Positions 21,782-33,200 of a stretch of DNA of 64,000 bases are shown here, piece after piece. This DNA comes from Lunularia cruciata (taxonomy: Eukaryota > Streptophyta > Marchantiopsida > Lunulariales > Lunulariaceae), in contig OX419756.1 in NCBI GenBank assembly GCA_948567375.1, forward strand, positions 57,948,552 through 58,012,551, given 5' to 3'. A program made the translations under genes and the position numbers. Below the pieces are notes generated by a model, which worked only from the letters and a program-made list of their open reading frames with translations, had not been told where the DNA came from and made no database searches. How positions within the stretch are numbered: position 1 is the stretch's first letter; the number at the start of each line of letters is the position of its first letter.

Positions 21782-22554
21782 ACATGATTCATATGTTTTG
21801 CCTCTATCCCACTATAGATTAAGATATCATCTAAGAACACTACCACGGACTGATCCAATAGCCCCTCCAACACCCGATGCATCTGATCCATGAAGATTGC
21901 TGGAGCATTAGTGAGTCTGAAAGGTAGAACTCTCCACTCAAAATGTCCATACCTTGTGCAAAAGGCAGTCTTTTGCACGTCCTCTCCTTCAATAGGAATT
22001 TGCCAATAGCCGCTACAAAGATCTAGCTTGGAAAAGTAGCATGCTCCACTTAATTGATCAAGCAAGTCATCAATCCGAGGCAAGGGATATGCATTCTTCA
22101 CCGTTTGCTTATTGAGCCCACGGTAATCAATACAGAAATGAAGTCATCCATCCTTCTTTGGAACAAATAGTACCGGTGCTCCCCAAGGAGAGGTACTATG
22201 TCGTATGAAATCCTTCTCCAACAACTTTATAAGTGTTGTTCGCAACTCCTCCAACTCCTTTGGTGAGAGCCGATAGATTGGTCTACTCCCTGGCAATAAC
22301 TCGATCTTGAAGGGCATACCTCGATCTGAGGGTAATCCCTTTGGCAGATCATCCGGAAACACATCTGCAAACTCCTGAACTGTCCGATCAACCGTCGCTT
22401 GATGCGGCACTTGGCCCTCCTCAGATTGTTCTTGTGCAATCGGCTTGATCCACACCGCAAATACAGACTTATCTTCCTCCAAAGCTTGCTCTATGGCTGC
22501 TTCATTAACAAACTTCCCTTCTAGGGACTCATCTCTCTTCCGAGCTTGCTCCAT
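21778..22554 (-). pseudogene. Element B reverse transcriptase core (one stop)
   Basis: The minus frame begins in the 60-bp repeat segment and continues through [54 protein letters not shown], the palm [12 protein letters not shown] (both Asp present) and ends at HMNHV. A TGA at about 22141-22143 interrupts it after [13 protein letters not shown] has Arg where the family usually has Gly. The frame ends at a TGA where CGA (Arg) would continue the protein. Confidence 0.9.
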
Positions 22555-22664
22555 GGTTGCCTTCCTAGCAAACTTCCCATCTTCGGACTCATCTCCCTTC
22601 CAGATTTGCTCTATGGCTACCTTCTTGACAAACTTCCCATCTTGGGACTGACTATTCTTAGGTG
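22467..22664 (-). repeat. 60-bp in-frame repeats between protease and RT (element B)
   Basis: About three units in exact 60-base register. Each encodes a 20-residue unit like SLEGKFVNEAAIEQALEEDK, DGKFARKATMEQARKRDES and DGKFVKKVAIEQIWKGDES. The Lys/Glu-rich units form a hydrophilic linker before RT. C carries about five units, so copy number varies within the family. Confidence 0.85.
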
Positions 22665-22692
22665 TCTTACTCAGAGATGCCAGCCAACTTAA

Positions 22693-23085
22693 TCAGAAAT
22701 TCCTACCTTGATGTTGTACTTGAATTTGGTGTCGGGTCCAATCAAATTGAACCTTATGACATTCAAGCCAAGGTAGACCCAGAATGATATCATAGTGTAG
22801 AGGTGCCACTACAAACCTCATACCCTCCAAATACTCCTTCCCAATCTTGAAGGTAACAGGATGCAAGGTGCGGAATGCAGAACCCTTTCTACCATCCGCC
22901 ATCATCAAACTACTTCCAATCACTGGCTTGATAGGAATACCCAATTCCTTTGCTACTTGCATAGATATACAATTCTCTGAACTTCCAGAATCAACCAAAA
23001 TTCTACAACCCCGATTAGATATCATACCTTGCAAGTGAAGCAGACTTGCATAGGTCAAGCCTTCAATCCCATTGGAACTAATCAA
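22693..23085 (-). CDS. Element B aspartic protease, motif intact
   Basis: A 130-codon open frame starting MISSNGIEGLTYASL. The catalytic loop CRILVDSGSSENCIS has the DSG triad, and IILGLPWLECHKV forms the second conserved block. This length and arrangement are normal for a retropepsin-like protease in gypsy Pol. It is followed after a stop by the 60-bp repeat linker and RT in the same frame. The start shown is simply the first ATG; in the parent it was part of a polyprotein. Confidence 0.9.
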   Translation of the reverse strand: MISSNGIEGLTYASLLHLQGMISNRGCRILVDSGSSENCISMQVAKELGIPIKPVIGSSLMMADGRKGSAFRTLHPVTFKIGKEYLEGMRFVVAPLHYDIILGLPWLECHKVQFDWTRHQIQVQHQGRNF

Positions 23086-23099
23086 GCTCCTAGTAGGCG

Positions 23100-24011
23100 G
23101 CTCAAAATCTCCTACTGGGATTCCTTGTTTCCTTGATCATTCCGCTCCACAACCTCCACTTGGGCAACTTGTCAAGGTCGTCCATTCTTGAGTGGACATT
23201 CAGCAATACAATGCCCCAACTGGCGACAATAAAAACAACCTCCATTTTGTCGTAATCTTTCTCTATCTACTATGCCAAGTGGTCTTCATTGGATAGCATC
23301 AATCTCCATTGGTACCGGTTCTTCCACTCGTGGTACTGGTGGGTTTTGTGTAGGTCAAGGTCAAGACCAAGTTGTCGCAACTAAGGAATCAAAATGCTTA
23401 GCCAATTGCATGGCTTCTTCTACATTCTGTGGCTCTCGCATGGTCACCTCCAATCTGGTTTGTGACTTCAATCCTCGCACAAATCGATCCAGAACTTCAC
23501 CTTCTTGGATATTTGGAATTTGCATGATGATATTTTGAAATTGTGTGATGTAGCTTCTCACTGAGCCAATCTGCCTCAACTCCGCCAATTTATCTCGTGC
23601 AGCTTGGGTGGCATTTATAGTCTGAAATTGACCAAGTATTGCATCCTTGAATTCTGCCCATGTAAAAATTGGTGTAAAAATTTTTTGTTTAGCTCTTTCT
23701 ACTCGGAATTGCTACCAAAGTTTTGCCACTCCATCCAACTGGCTAGAAGCCAAGAGAATTTGTTTCCGCTCGTCTTGAAGATTGGTGGCTTCAAAGTAAC
23801 ATTCACAGTCAAACACAAAATTCTCCACTGTGCTTGGAAGATTCTTGCCTTCAAACACCTTGGGTTTCGGAAATCAAATGCGATCTTCTCCATCTCGAAC
23901 TGGCGCTCTGTCTATCTGTTCTCGTCGTTGCTGGTCTCGTTCATCCAACAATCGAGTAAGATGGTCGATTTGTTGTTGCATTGCAAGGATAACATCCGGT
24001 ATTGCCGCCAT
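23100..24011 (-). pseudogene. Element B gag (broken)
   Basis: Starts at ATG 24011 with MAAIPDVILAMQQQIDHL, a short coiled coil. It then has VFEGKNLPSTVENFVFDCE (~23830), the retrotransposon-gag core with VRSYITQFQNIIMQIPN and LDRFVRGLKSQTRLEV (~23440-23560), and PMEIDAIQ. An intact CCHC knuckle CFYCRQLGHCIAEC lies at ~23205-23245. Stops and at least one frameshift separate it from the protease. Gag forms the virus-like particle in the cytoplasm. Confidence 0.85.
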
Positions 24012-24269
24012 CACTACTACTCTATTCCACTACCCGTAATTTATCTAGTTGATTAACACATAGATACAACACATCCACCGTTCTCCATAAGTTACAACTG
24101 GAAGTATCAAGGGTTCCTCTAACACAATGATCATATGTAGAAAATCTTGCCCAAAGCGTGAGGTGATGAATTGTGTGAAATGATGCTTTGGTAATATCTG
24201 GACATGAAAGTCCCAATGGTTTGGCGGAAGTGGATTTGGTGGTCCATAAATTCCATCCATCCCATTCCT

Positions 24270-24281
24270 GCTCTGATACCA
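24270..24281 (-). other. Element B primer-binding site (tRNA-iMet)
   Basis: The minus strand reads TGGTATCAGAGC, one base after the LTR end. It is a perfect match to the 3' end complement of plant initiator-Met tRNA. Confidence 0.95.
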
Positions 24282-24282
24282 A

Positions 24283-24691
24283 TGTAAAAGATTGAAACTG
24301 AGGAGAGAAATAGGAGAATGGAAGCTTACATTGGGACACTTGAATGAGGGAAAACTCCGAATGCCTAGCATGAGCTTTGGCTTTGGTATTTATAGGTAGC
24401 ATACAAGACCCTTGAAGCTTCTCAAGAAGCTTCCTTGAGCCGCTTTCTTGGAGTGCAAGCCAAGTTAACTAGGAAGCTTCTCAAGAAGCTTCCTTCTAGA
24501 AGCCGTCTACTTGGCATGCAAGCTAAGCTAGTTAGAAGCTTCTAGAAGCTACCTACTTAGGGCGCAAGTTAACTAGTTCGGAAGCTTCCCAAGAAGCTTC
24601 TTAGATGCTTCTAGAATATTCTAGGCTATTTTGTCTTATTCTCTACTTCGTAAGCCCGACCAACTTTGTCGCTAAACTCCATATTGTTACA
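24283..24691 (-). repeat. Element B 5' LTR (409 bp)
   Basis: Minus strand from TGTAACAATATGGAG to CTTTTACA. It contains three degenerate ~50-60-bp units, each with CTTGG-x-TGCAAGC-type and AAGCTTCT-type palindromic motifs, and a TATAAATA box. The adjoining ctaac matches the duplication at the other end. Confidence 0.95.
24387..24394 (-). promoter_or_regulatory. TATA box in element B 5' LTR
   Basis: TATAAATA on the minus strand (plus tatttata), within CCTATAAATACC. It is conserved in the LTRs of B, C and I, so it is probably the RNA polymerase II core promoter of the family. Confidence 0.7.
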
Positions 24692-24696
24692 CTAAC

Positions 24697-25600
24697 AGTC
24701 CATCACTTCTTGCTTTGGCTAAGATTTTTTGAATATGATCATGTTGTATGATGAACCATCCTTCCAATTATAACTTATAAAGAGCGGTAGACGTGTTACA
24801 TCTATATGATAACCTAGATAATTACAGGTTGATAGTTGATAGTATAATACTCATAGCGGTGATGCCCAAAGTTATCATTGTAATGTAGCAACAAATTGAG
24901 CATTTTAGTGGATTGTTTGAAGAAAAAGGTTGTGATGGGCAACAACAAAAGCAATTGGAGAGAATAACCTTTCAAGAAGGAGAAGGTAATATTTGATTCC
25001 CAAAATCAAAGGTCTTTGAAAGCAAGAATCTACCACAAGTAGTAGGGAATTTTGTGTTTGATTGTGAATGTTATTTTGAAGTTACAAAACTCCTAAATGA
25101 TCAAAGGCAAATTCCTTAACCTCATGTCAATGAGATAGAGCAGCAAAACTCTGGTGGTGATTTTGGGTAGAGCAAACTCAATGGCAATTTATTGGTCCAA
25201 TTTTGACATGGGAAGACTACAAGAGTGCAATCATTGGGTAATTCCAAGCCATGAATGTTGCACAAGCTGCAATAGATTGATTGGAAAAATTGAAGCAAAT
25301 TTTTTTAGTGAGAAGTTACATTTCTCAATTCTAATATATCATGATGCAAATTCCAAACAACAAAAATGTGAAGCTTGGATTGGTTTATGAGTTGCTTGAA
25401 ATCATGCACTAATCTAGAAGTAACCATGCACAAACTTAAGCCTCTAGAAGAAGCCATGCAAGTGGGTGAGCATTTTAACTCCTTGATTATTTGTCTTGAC
25501 CTAACCCTCTATAAAACTTGCAAATGCATCAAGCACAACTGGATGAGCTAGCATCAATGTAGATTAAGACCATCCAGTAGAGATCACTTGGTATGGTAGA
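24697..25600 (+). pseudogene. Element E gag (heavily decayed)
   Basis: Resumes E after the C/B block: the bases directly after ctaac continue the leader sequence seen in B. Recognisable parts are a glutamine-rich start (QQIEHFSGLF, ~24890), then VFESKNLPQVVGNFVFDCE (~25010-25070) and LEVTMHKLKPLEEAMQ (~25415-25460). There are many stops and small indels and no intact knuckle. Confidence 0.7.
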
Positions 25601-25849
25601 TTACAAGAGGTTGCAACAAAATAGTAGTTGCTTCTATTGTTACTAAATTGGACATTGCATTGTTGAATATCCACATTAGAATGGATTACCCCAACAAGTT
25701 GCCCAAATGGAGTTTTTGGAGCATGATGATGAAGGAAAAAAAGATTCCCAATAAGAGATATTGAGCCACTTATTAAGAATCTAATTAATTTCAATGAGAT
25801 TCAAGACTCAATCTATACAAATTTTTTTCACTTGCAAGATATAATACCT

Positions 25850-26200
25850 GATTAAAGTTGTAGAATTTTAGTTGAGTTTGAGAGTTTTGAGAATTGCATG
25901 TCCATGCAATTAGCAAAGGAATTAGGTGCTCATATAAAGTCAATATTAAGGAAGAAATTGATGATATTAGATGGTAGAAAGGGCTCTACATTCCAAATCT
26001 CACAACCTATTACATTTGAGATTAGGAAATATTATTCCAAGAACATGAGGTTTCAAGTCACCCCTTACACTACAATATTATTCTAGGTCTTCCTTGGCTT
26101 GAATGTCATAAGGTTGATTTGATTCAATTTGATTGGACAAATTCAAATACAACACTAAGGGAAGAATTACCAATTGGGTTGTTTAGCATCTTTGAGTCAA
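25850..26200 (+). pseudogene. Element E protease (active site destroyed)
   Basis: SCRILVEFESFENCMSMQL at ~25855-25910 corresponds to CRILVDSGSSENCISMQV in B, so the catalytic Asp-Ser-Gly is Glu-Phe-Glu. LDGRKGSTFQISQPITFEI follows in frame, then a frameshift before the LGLNVIRL block. Non-functional. Confidence 0.8.
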
Positions 26201-26340
26201 ACACCTAAGAATACTTAGTCCTAATATGGGAATTTTTTTTGTATAGTAGTTGTAGAGCAAGCTCTAAAACTAAGTATCCTTGATTTTGCAATGTGGATCA
26301 ACCTTATTGTGCAGGAGGCTTTTATGAGAATTAGAAGCCA

Positions 26341-27808
26341 ATGGTTGATCAAATAGTTTAGGAGTTTGTGTTTTTGAATGATCTTCCAAAAGTATTACTT
26401 TATTATCAAAGTATGCATTTCAAGACCAAGCTACTTCATGGTAGTAATCTAGTGAGTAGACCAATATATAAGCTCTCACCAAAGAAGTTAGAGGAACTTT
26501 GAATAACATTGACTGAGTTGTTGGAGAAAGACTTCATACAACATAGTACATCTCTATGGGGAGCACCAATACTCTTTGTACCAAAGAAAGATGGAGTGCT
26601 TAAATTTTATAATGACTACCATAGTCTTAGTAAACAAAAAATGAATAATGTGCATCCATTATCTCAAATTGATGACTTGTTGGATCAATTAAATGGAGCA
26701 CAATACTTTTCAAAGTTGGATCTTTGAGGTGGCTCTTGGTAGATTCACAATAATAGGGAGGATCTAAGAAAGACTACCTTTTACACATGTTATGGACATT
26801 TGGAATGGAGAGCTTTACTTTTGGGTTCACTAATGTTATAATAATTTTTGTGAATCAAATGCATCATGTGTTGGAGGGACTATTGGATTGATACATGGTG
26901 GTGTTCTTGGATGATATTTTTATTTATATTAAAATAAAGGTAGAACACAAGAACCATGTACAATAAGTCTTCAGACAACTACACCAATGGAAGTTCTATT
27001 ACAAGAAGTCCAAATGTGCCTTTTGGTAGAAGGAAGTTACCTTCTTGGATCATAAGGTCTTAGCAAAGAGGATCAAGATAAAGAGGAGAAAATCAAAGCC
27101 ATTACCAGTTGGTATACTCCCAAGGATGCTTTAGAAGTTTGGGTATTTAATGGAATAGTAAGTTTTTACTAATAATTCATCCATTATTCTTTTCATGTGA
27201 CCACATCATTGATTGATCTCTTGGGAAAATTAATAAACTTGAGTGGACCACTAAGCAAGACAAGCATTTTAGAAACTAAAGGATATGTTATCTTCATGAC
27301 ATATCCTCCAACCATATGATCCTCAACTACCTTGTATGGTTGATTTTGATGCTTCTAACTTTGCAATTGGAGCCATGTTGCAATAAGGATTTGTGTATGG
27401 ATTGCATCCTATTGCCATTGTATCTCAACAACACAATGCATTATAGAATAATTATTTTGCCCAAGATCAAGAACAACTTGCAATGATATATGAAACAAAG
27501 GTGTGGTGTTACTTCTTGGAGAAACAAGTGATAATGCAAATTGATCACAAACCCTTTTTATAGATCTTACATTTGGAACACATGAAGAGTTGGCATCACT
27601 AATGGGAGTAATAGTTGCAATTGTTTGATATCAAACTAAAGTACAAACCTAGAAAGTTCCATATCATCCTCAATGCTCTATCAAGACAACCTTATTTGAA
27701 GAATCTTCCTAAATCTTCCCTAATAGCAACATGATGTTGACATATAGAGTTCAAGACTGCTCTACAACATGATCCCTTCTTTCATCTTGTGTAAAGTCAC
27801 CTTGGAGC
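26341..27808 (+). pseudogene. Element E RT-RNase H (broken), cut by element F
   Basis: [19 protein letters not shown] and FVPKKDG (~26520-26595), YFSKLDL (~26705), VVFLDDIFIY (~26900-26930, both Asp kept), [11 protein letters not shown] (~27340-27370) and DHKP (~27545) can be read across several frames. The last codons (ALQHDPFFHLV) stop at F's insertion point. The sequence continues on the far side of F at 35638. Confidence 0.85.
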
Positions 27809-28499
27809 TATAACACCCATTTGTGCATGTGTGTGGTATTGTGATATTTAGCTTGGTATTACAAGTACTTAAGAGATATTATTTAAATAGAGATAAAGGA
27901 TGGTTCTATATTAGTCATGGTTAGCTAAAGTTAGTCATAGCTAAGATAGAGGGGACCTTACTTTAGAGGAAGTAGAAAAGATGAGCACCACTATTTTGGA
28001 TTTTAGTGTGTTGACTTGGTATTATTCCTAGGTGTTTGGCTTTTGAGGAAAGAGTTGAGAACTCTTGGGCCCTCAAGCCTTTTTGTTTTGGATTCTTCTT
28101 TAGTCCAAGGATAGCCCATGTGAAGGAATCCTTGACTTAGTGGTTGGGTCAAGATATGACCACATGCTTAAGGGAATATGCCCATATGAATGGATATTCC
28201 TTTATACTTTTTGACTTTACTTGACTTTTAGTCTAGTAACTTGAGTTACTACGGTAATTAGTAACTTTGGTACATAACTATTTCACAAGTATATAAAAAA
28301 GGGGTGAGGAGGTACTCATCATCCTTTCATTTGCAACTATCTCTCTCTCATTGAGTTCTCTAGTGAGCAATGTCTTGAGTCTTGGAGTGTTAGCCTTGGA
28401 GGAGTATGATGGAGTTGGGGTTCCTTGCTTTCTTAATCCATGGTGCGCTACCATAATAGCCATCAGAGGTTCATCCTGAGTGAGAGATGGGCCGGCTCA
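27809..28499 (+). repeat. Element F 5' LTR (691 bp)
   Basis: Begins TATAACACCC (TGTAACACCC in the 3' copy) and ends GGCCGGCTCA. A TATA box lies at 28290-28299. Two further, more decayed copies of this LTR occur at 38495-41031 and, inverted, at 45589-46278. Confidence 0.95.
28290..28299 (+). promoter_or_regulatory. TATA box in element F 5' LTR
   Basis: TATATAAAAA about 200 bases before the LTR end. It is in the same place in the 3' LTR (TTTATAAAAA) and in the decayed copies. Confidence 0.7.
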
Positions 28500-28505
28500 C
28501 ATTTT

Positions 28506-28522
28506 TGGTTCCGTTGCCGTGA
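28506..28522 (+). other. Element F primer-binding site (tRNA-Asp type, degenerate)
   Basis: TGGTTCCGTTGCCGTGA lies six bases past the LTR end. It resembles TGGCGCCGTTGCCGGGGA, the site complementary to plant tRNA-Asp used by Athila-type elements, with a few substitutions. Confidence 0.7.
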
Positions 28523-29163
28523 CTTCTCTAGAAGGTAAGATAATGTTCTGTGTTCAATTCTACATTAGGCAGAAGGAGGCTATGAGACCTCACTTGGAGA
28601 AAACATTAGGAGAGGAGGGGGCTAAACACTTATGTTAGAGAACCAAGATCCATTTATATACCCTGTAGTTCATTATGATGTTTTTGAGGTGATTTTGTAC
28701 ATCTTGTACACATGAGAGGAATTGGAGAGATTGTGTGAGGTGTATTGCAGATTTTGGGGATTAAGGTGATTTTGGGCAAAATCTCAAGTTTAAGATCTTG
28801 ACTTGAAATTTCTACACATGATAGCTTGGGCTATCTTTCAGTTAGCACACTTAAAATTATTGTGAGAGCTATTATGCGCACTGGGCTAGAATTTTTGAAA
28901 GTTGATAGGGTAAAGTGCTCCCGTAACTGCATGCTCTCTGGAAAATTGTACAGAGTCTGCCATTTCTTCAATTTTCAGTGAATTGTCCTGAAAATTTGCA
29001 AGAAAATTTAGTGCATTGTATCCTACCTGCTGCTACAAAAATTAGAGAGAGATCGTTCTTGGGTAAGGAGTTATGAGTTTTTGAAGTGAGGGGGGGTGGT
29101 TTTCAGACCAAATCTGAAATATGTGTGTTGAATAGAAATGTGTCTAGGCCAAATGGCTCAATG

Positions 29164-29837
29164 AAAAGATCTGAAATTTTGCAAGGAGGGATGCCCTAGA
29201 GTTTTGATCAAGTGTAAGAAATTTCAGAGGACTGTGACATACTGGTTGGGAGATTTGAGTGACATTGTCAGGAAGGGTCAATTCTGCAGAGTGGAGATCT
29301 CATGCATGAGGAGTTTGAGATCAACAAAAAGCATGTTTGAGTGTTTAGATTCATCTTGGGAATATGGAGGGTCATCAAGAGTGGAAATTGAGATTATGCA
29401 AGGTTCCCCAAGGGTTTGAGGTGATTGTAGGGGTGGATTTGAGGAAAAGAGAGTTTACAATAGAATTTGAAGAGAGTGCTGAGAGGATCCAAAAACCTAC
29501 ACCACTTGGAGGAAATAGTGAGTCTAAGTGCTTTCTATGTGGAGAGGAGGGACACAAGGCAAGTTCATGTCCATTGACCTTTGAGAGCAAGAGATTGAGG
29601 GAAAGGAGAGGCTTACTTGACTTGGGTTTGCATGTTGGACCTTCTTCACCAAGGTTGGGAGGGAGAAGATCTAAGACCAAGGAGTTGTGTGAGGTTTGTG
29701 GAGTTGAAGGACTTCCAAAAGGACATGAGTGTAGTGGAGTAAAATCACTTTTGGAGACTTTGGTCAAGGATCTTGGAGAGAGCCTTAGTACAGCTACAAA
29801 AATACTACCACCTTCATCAGCTAGTTCTCAAGATTAG
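29164..29837 (+). pseudogene. Element F extra ORF upstream of gag, with two zinc-binding motifs
   Basis: Two overlapping frames (29165-29419 and 29364-29837) form one product of about 220 residues after a single frameshift near 29350-29370. The first part is basic and Cys-containing (CPRVLIKCKKFQRTVTYWL). The second has a CCHC knuckle CFLCGEEGHKASSC (~29530-29571) and a second Cys/His cluster CEVCGVEGLPKGHEC (~29692-29736). It ends in Ser-rich sequence at TAG. It lies between PBS and gag, where Tat/Ogre-type elements also carry an extra ORF; homology is not established. Nucleic-acid binding is likely from the zinc motifs. The leader 28523-29163 holds only short frames. Confidence 0.65.
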
Positions 29838-30071
29838 TGATGGAGATAATCTTTCAACTTATAGATAAACTATCCATGAGGGTTCGATTAATATGCACTG
29901 TAGGATTTGATGTTGCTATAGAAATCTTGGAGCAACCTGAATCTTTTGTGTTCCCTAGGGTGGATAACTCTCAATTGGTATTAGTCATGTATATACTCTA
30001 TTAGTTATAGAGTGAGAGAAAAGAAAAGAGAAAAAAAAATTGAGAGAAGAGAAAGATAGTGAGAGGTTAAG

Positions 30072-30293
30072 ATGGGGAAACTTCCGGTTTTCTTTGGCAA
30101 GGATGGAGAAGATGTGGAGGCCTTTGTGAGAGACTTCAAGAAAGCTTGCATAGGAAACAATGAGAGGAGGAAGAATGAGTGGGCCTTATTATTACCAAAT
30201 TTCTTTGAGAATGCAGCACTTACATGGTATGAGTCAGAATACCAAAAGAGAGAGAGAGGAGAGATGGGGAAGAGGAGTCTTGGGAGACTTTGA
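30072..30293 (+). pseudogene. Element F gag N-terminus
   Basis: Starts MGKLPVFFGKDGEDVEAFV, a typical beginning of a retrotransposon gag domain (target-site scanning of a short N-terminal helix then WALLLPNFFENAALTWYES). It runs into a purine microsatellite (agagagagagga, ~30248-30260). A slip there shifts the frame, and gag continues in the next open frame (EESWETLTSTLIENF). The upstream gap 29838-30071 is AT/GA-rich with no ORF. Confidence 0.85.
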
Positions 30294-33200
30294 CTTCAAC
30301 ACTCATTGAGAACTTTCTTCCTGATGAGAGTTATGAAATATTGATGAGTGAGGTTACATTTCTCAAGCAAGGAGATGGAGAGAAAGTGAGAGTCTATGTG
30401 GAAAGAGTGGAAAAGTTAGAGTCCAAATTTTGCATAGTGTTGAGGAAGGGAGGGGATGATGTGGAGACTACAATGATTGGCATAGGGGCCATGCTCACCA
30501 AGAATTTTGTTGGAGGGTTGAGATTACAAATTAGAAGCAAGGTGAGATATGAGAAACCTTCTTCCAAGGTTGAAGCTATCAAGATTGCAATTCGTATGGA
30601 GGAGAGTTTGGAAGGAGATGAGAGTGATTTGGTGGTGAAGGAGGTTGTGCATCCTCCTCAAGGCTACAAGTATGGTGGAACTTCTGATACTTTGGTGACA
30701 AGGGTTGCACCACAAGTAGTAGTTGCTCCAATTCTTGCACCCCCACCAAAGGATCCACTTCAAACCATCACAGAACAACTTGCGGATCTCAAGATCAATG
30801 TGGTGCAACTATGGGAGAAGAGAGAGGTGGATCAGAATGTAGGGAGAGGGCCTAGGAGTTATGGAAACTATCCATATAGAGGAGTTCAACCAGCCAACAA
30901 CTTCAATGATAGAAATTGTTTTGGTTGTGGAGGAAGAGACCATATCCAAAGGAATTGCCCAAATTCCACTTACCATGGAGGAAGGGGTTATGAAGGAGCC
31001 AATAGAGGGAAAGAGGGTGGTAGTGAAACACAAGTGGCTCCTAATCCAAACAAAGGTAAGGGGATAGCATCCATAGATGTGGTGGAGAGCAAGTATGAGA
31101 AGGGAGAGTGCTCAAACTCCAAGAGTCTTAATTTGGAGCTTTTGGCACAAGAGAAGAAGAGAGCTTGTTTTGCAGAGGATGTTCACTCTTCTCAAGGATT
31201 TACTCCAAGCAAGGTTACTCCTATGTCTACTAGGAGCAATCGCACCTCAACACCATCAACAACAAAGACTCCAAGGAAGAAGTTGAGGATGGAGGATTTC
31301 TTGATTTCAAAGCAACAATGGAACTACAATGTGTTGGAGGATGTTGGTAGTCACAAGGCTAACATCACAGTGGGCCAATTGATTGCTTTGAACCCTACCT
31401 TGAGAAAGGAGCTTAGAGGTGGTTTGAGTTCTACAAGGAGCAATAGGAAGAAGGAGGCAAAAGTTCCAATATCACTGGAGGTGGTGGATGCCAAGCCAGC
31501 ACCATGGGAGGCTTGTGAATATGCCTCCAAGATTGATGTGAGAGTGAATGGTCACAACATCAAGGATGCATTGGTTGATGGAGGATCAACAGTAAATGCC
31601 ATGTCAGAAAGGTTGATGAAGAAGTTGGGTATGATACCCTCAAGACCTTCAACATTTGTGGTGAGCATGGCAAACAAGCAACAAGTTCGACTAGTAGGGG
31701 TGATGGATAAAGTGGTAGTTTCAGTTATGAGAGTTCAAAATCTCATGACTTTCCAAGTCTTGAAGGATTCAAGCTATGACTTACTTCTTGGGAGGCCATG
31801 GTTGAGAGTAACACGCACAACTGATAGATGGCACAAAGGGTACTTGAGGATTGGGCCATCAAACCATAGAGTCACAGTTCTTGTGACTAACACCACCAAC
31901 ACTTCACATTCAGATACACCATCTTCTGATTATTGGGAATCAGATTCTAAAGAAGGAGCTTCAGGTGTGGACACAAGCATGGAAGAGGAGACTTCAACGG
32001 AGGAGGATGAATATGAATTTGATTCAGATGTGTATCCTTTGTGTGCTATGGATTTTTCACCCAAGCCAGAGGTTTTGAAGGACCCAGATAAATCACCATT
32101 GATACTTGAGGAGGTAGAGAGAAGGTTATCTACCCTCAAGTATGGTCCAAATGTTACCAAGGAGAAGAAGGTGAGATTTGAGGAGATTTTCCGCAAGTTC
32201 ATCCATGTGTTTGCTTTTAGTTATAGGGATTTGAAGGAAGTCACCTTGGAGGAGCACAAGATAGAGGTGGAGTCACATGCAAGACCAATCCGCCAAAAGC
32301 AACGTCACATTAGCCCACCAATATCTTTGGTTGGGAAGGAGGAGATTGATAAGCTCAAGGAGGCCGGATTTATCTTTGAGGTGGAGAATTCAGAATGGGT
32401 GTCTCCAATTGTCATTGTGAAGAAAAAGAATGGCAAGCTTCGCGTATGTGTAGATTACAAGAAGCTCAATGCTATTACCAAGAAGGACTACTACCGATTG
32501 CCATTCATTGATGAGATCTTGGAGGAGGTTGCAAGTCATGAGAGGTACAGTTTTGGAGATGGTTATAGTGGATATAACCAAATCAAGATTGCACTAGAGC
32601 ATCAACAACTCACCACATTCACCACACCTTGGGGAACTTACGCTTTCAAGGTCATGCCTTTTGGGCTTTGCAATGCTCCAGCCACATTCCAATGGTTCAT
32701 GAACAAGGTATTTGAACCTTTCATTGGGAAATTTGTGAGAGACTTCATTGATGACTTTTGTGTCTATGGGAGCAAGGAGGAGCACTTTGAGCACCTAATC
32801 AAAGTCTTGCAACGCTTGGATGAAGCAAATGCATCACTCAACCCAAAGAAGTGCATTTTTGGATGTGAAGCAGGTCTACTTTTGGGGCACATCATTTCCA
32901 AGGATGGAATAGCAGTTGATCTTGAGAAGGTGAGGAAAATCTCAGACCTTCCATTCCCTTCAAGCTTGACAAAGTTACGCCAATTCTTGGGGATGGTTGG
33001 ATACTATAGGAGGTTCATCTTCTCAGTTTCCAACAAGGCTTATGCATTGACCATCTACATGAAGAAGGGTGTAGATTACATGGTGATTTTGGAGGACAAG
33101 GAGGCTCTCAAAGCTTTTGAGGAGCTCAAGCAATCCCTTGTTGTAGCTCCAATTCTTGCTAAACCTGATTGGAGTAAACCTTTCATCCTCTACACTCATG

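Larger units (their letters stand above)
19195..24691 (-). mobile_element. Element B: near-complete Ty3/gypsy chromovirus, minus strand
   Basis: 5,497 bp bounded by LTRs and an exact 5-bp target duplication ctaac (19190-19194 and 24692-24696). It carries a perfect initiator-Met PBS, gag with CCHC knuckle, protease, RT, RNase H, integrase and chromodomain in canonical order, and a polypurine tract. It is the best reference copy of the E/C/B/I family. The pol frames are long but cut by stops and two frameshifts, and the integrase Glu is mutated, so it is not autonomous. Confidence 0.96.
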
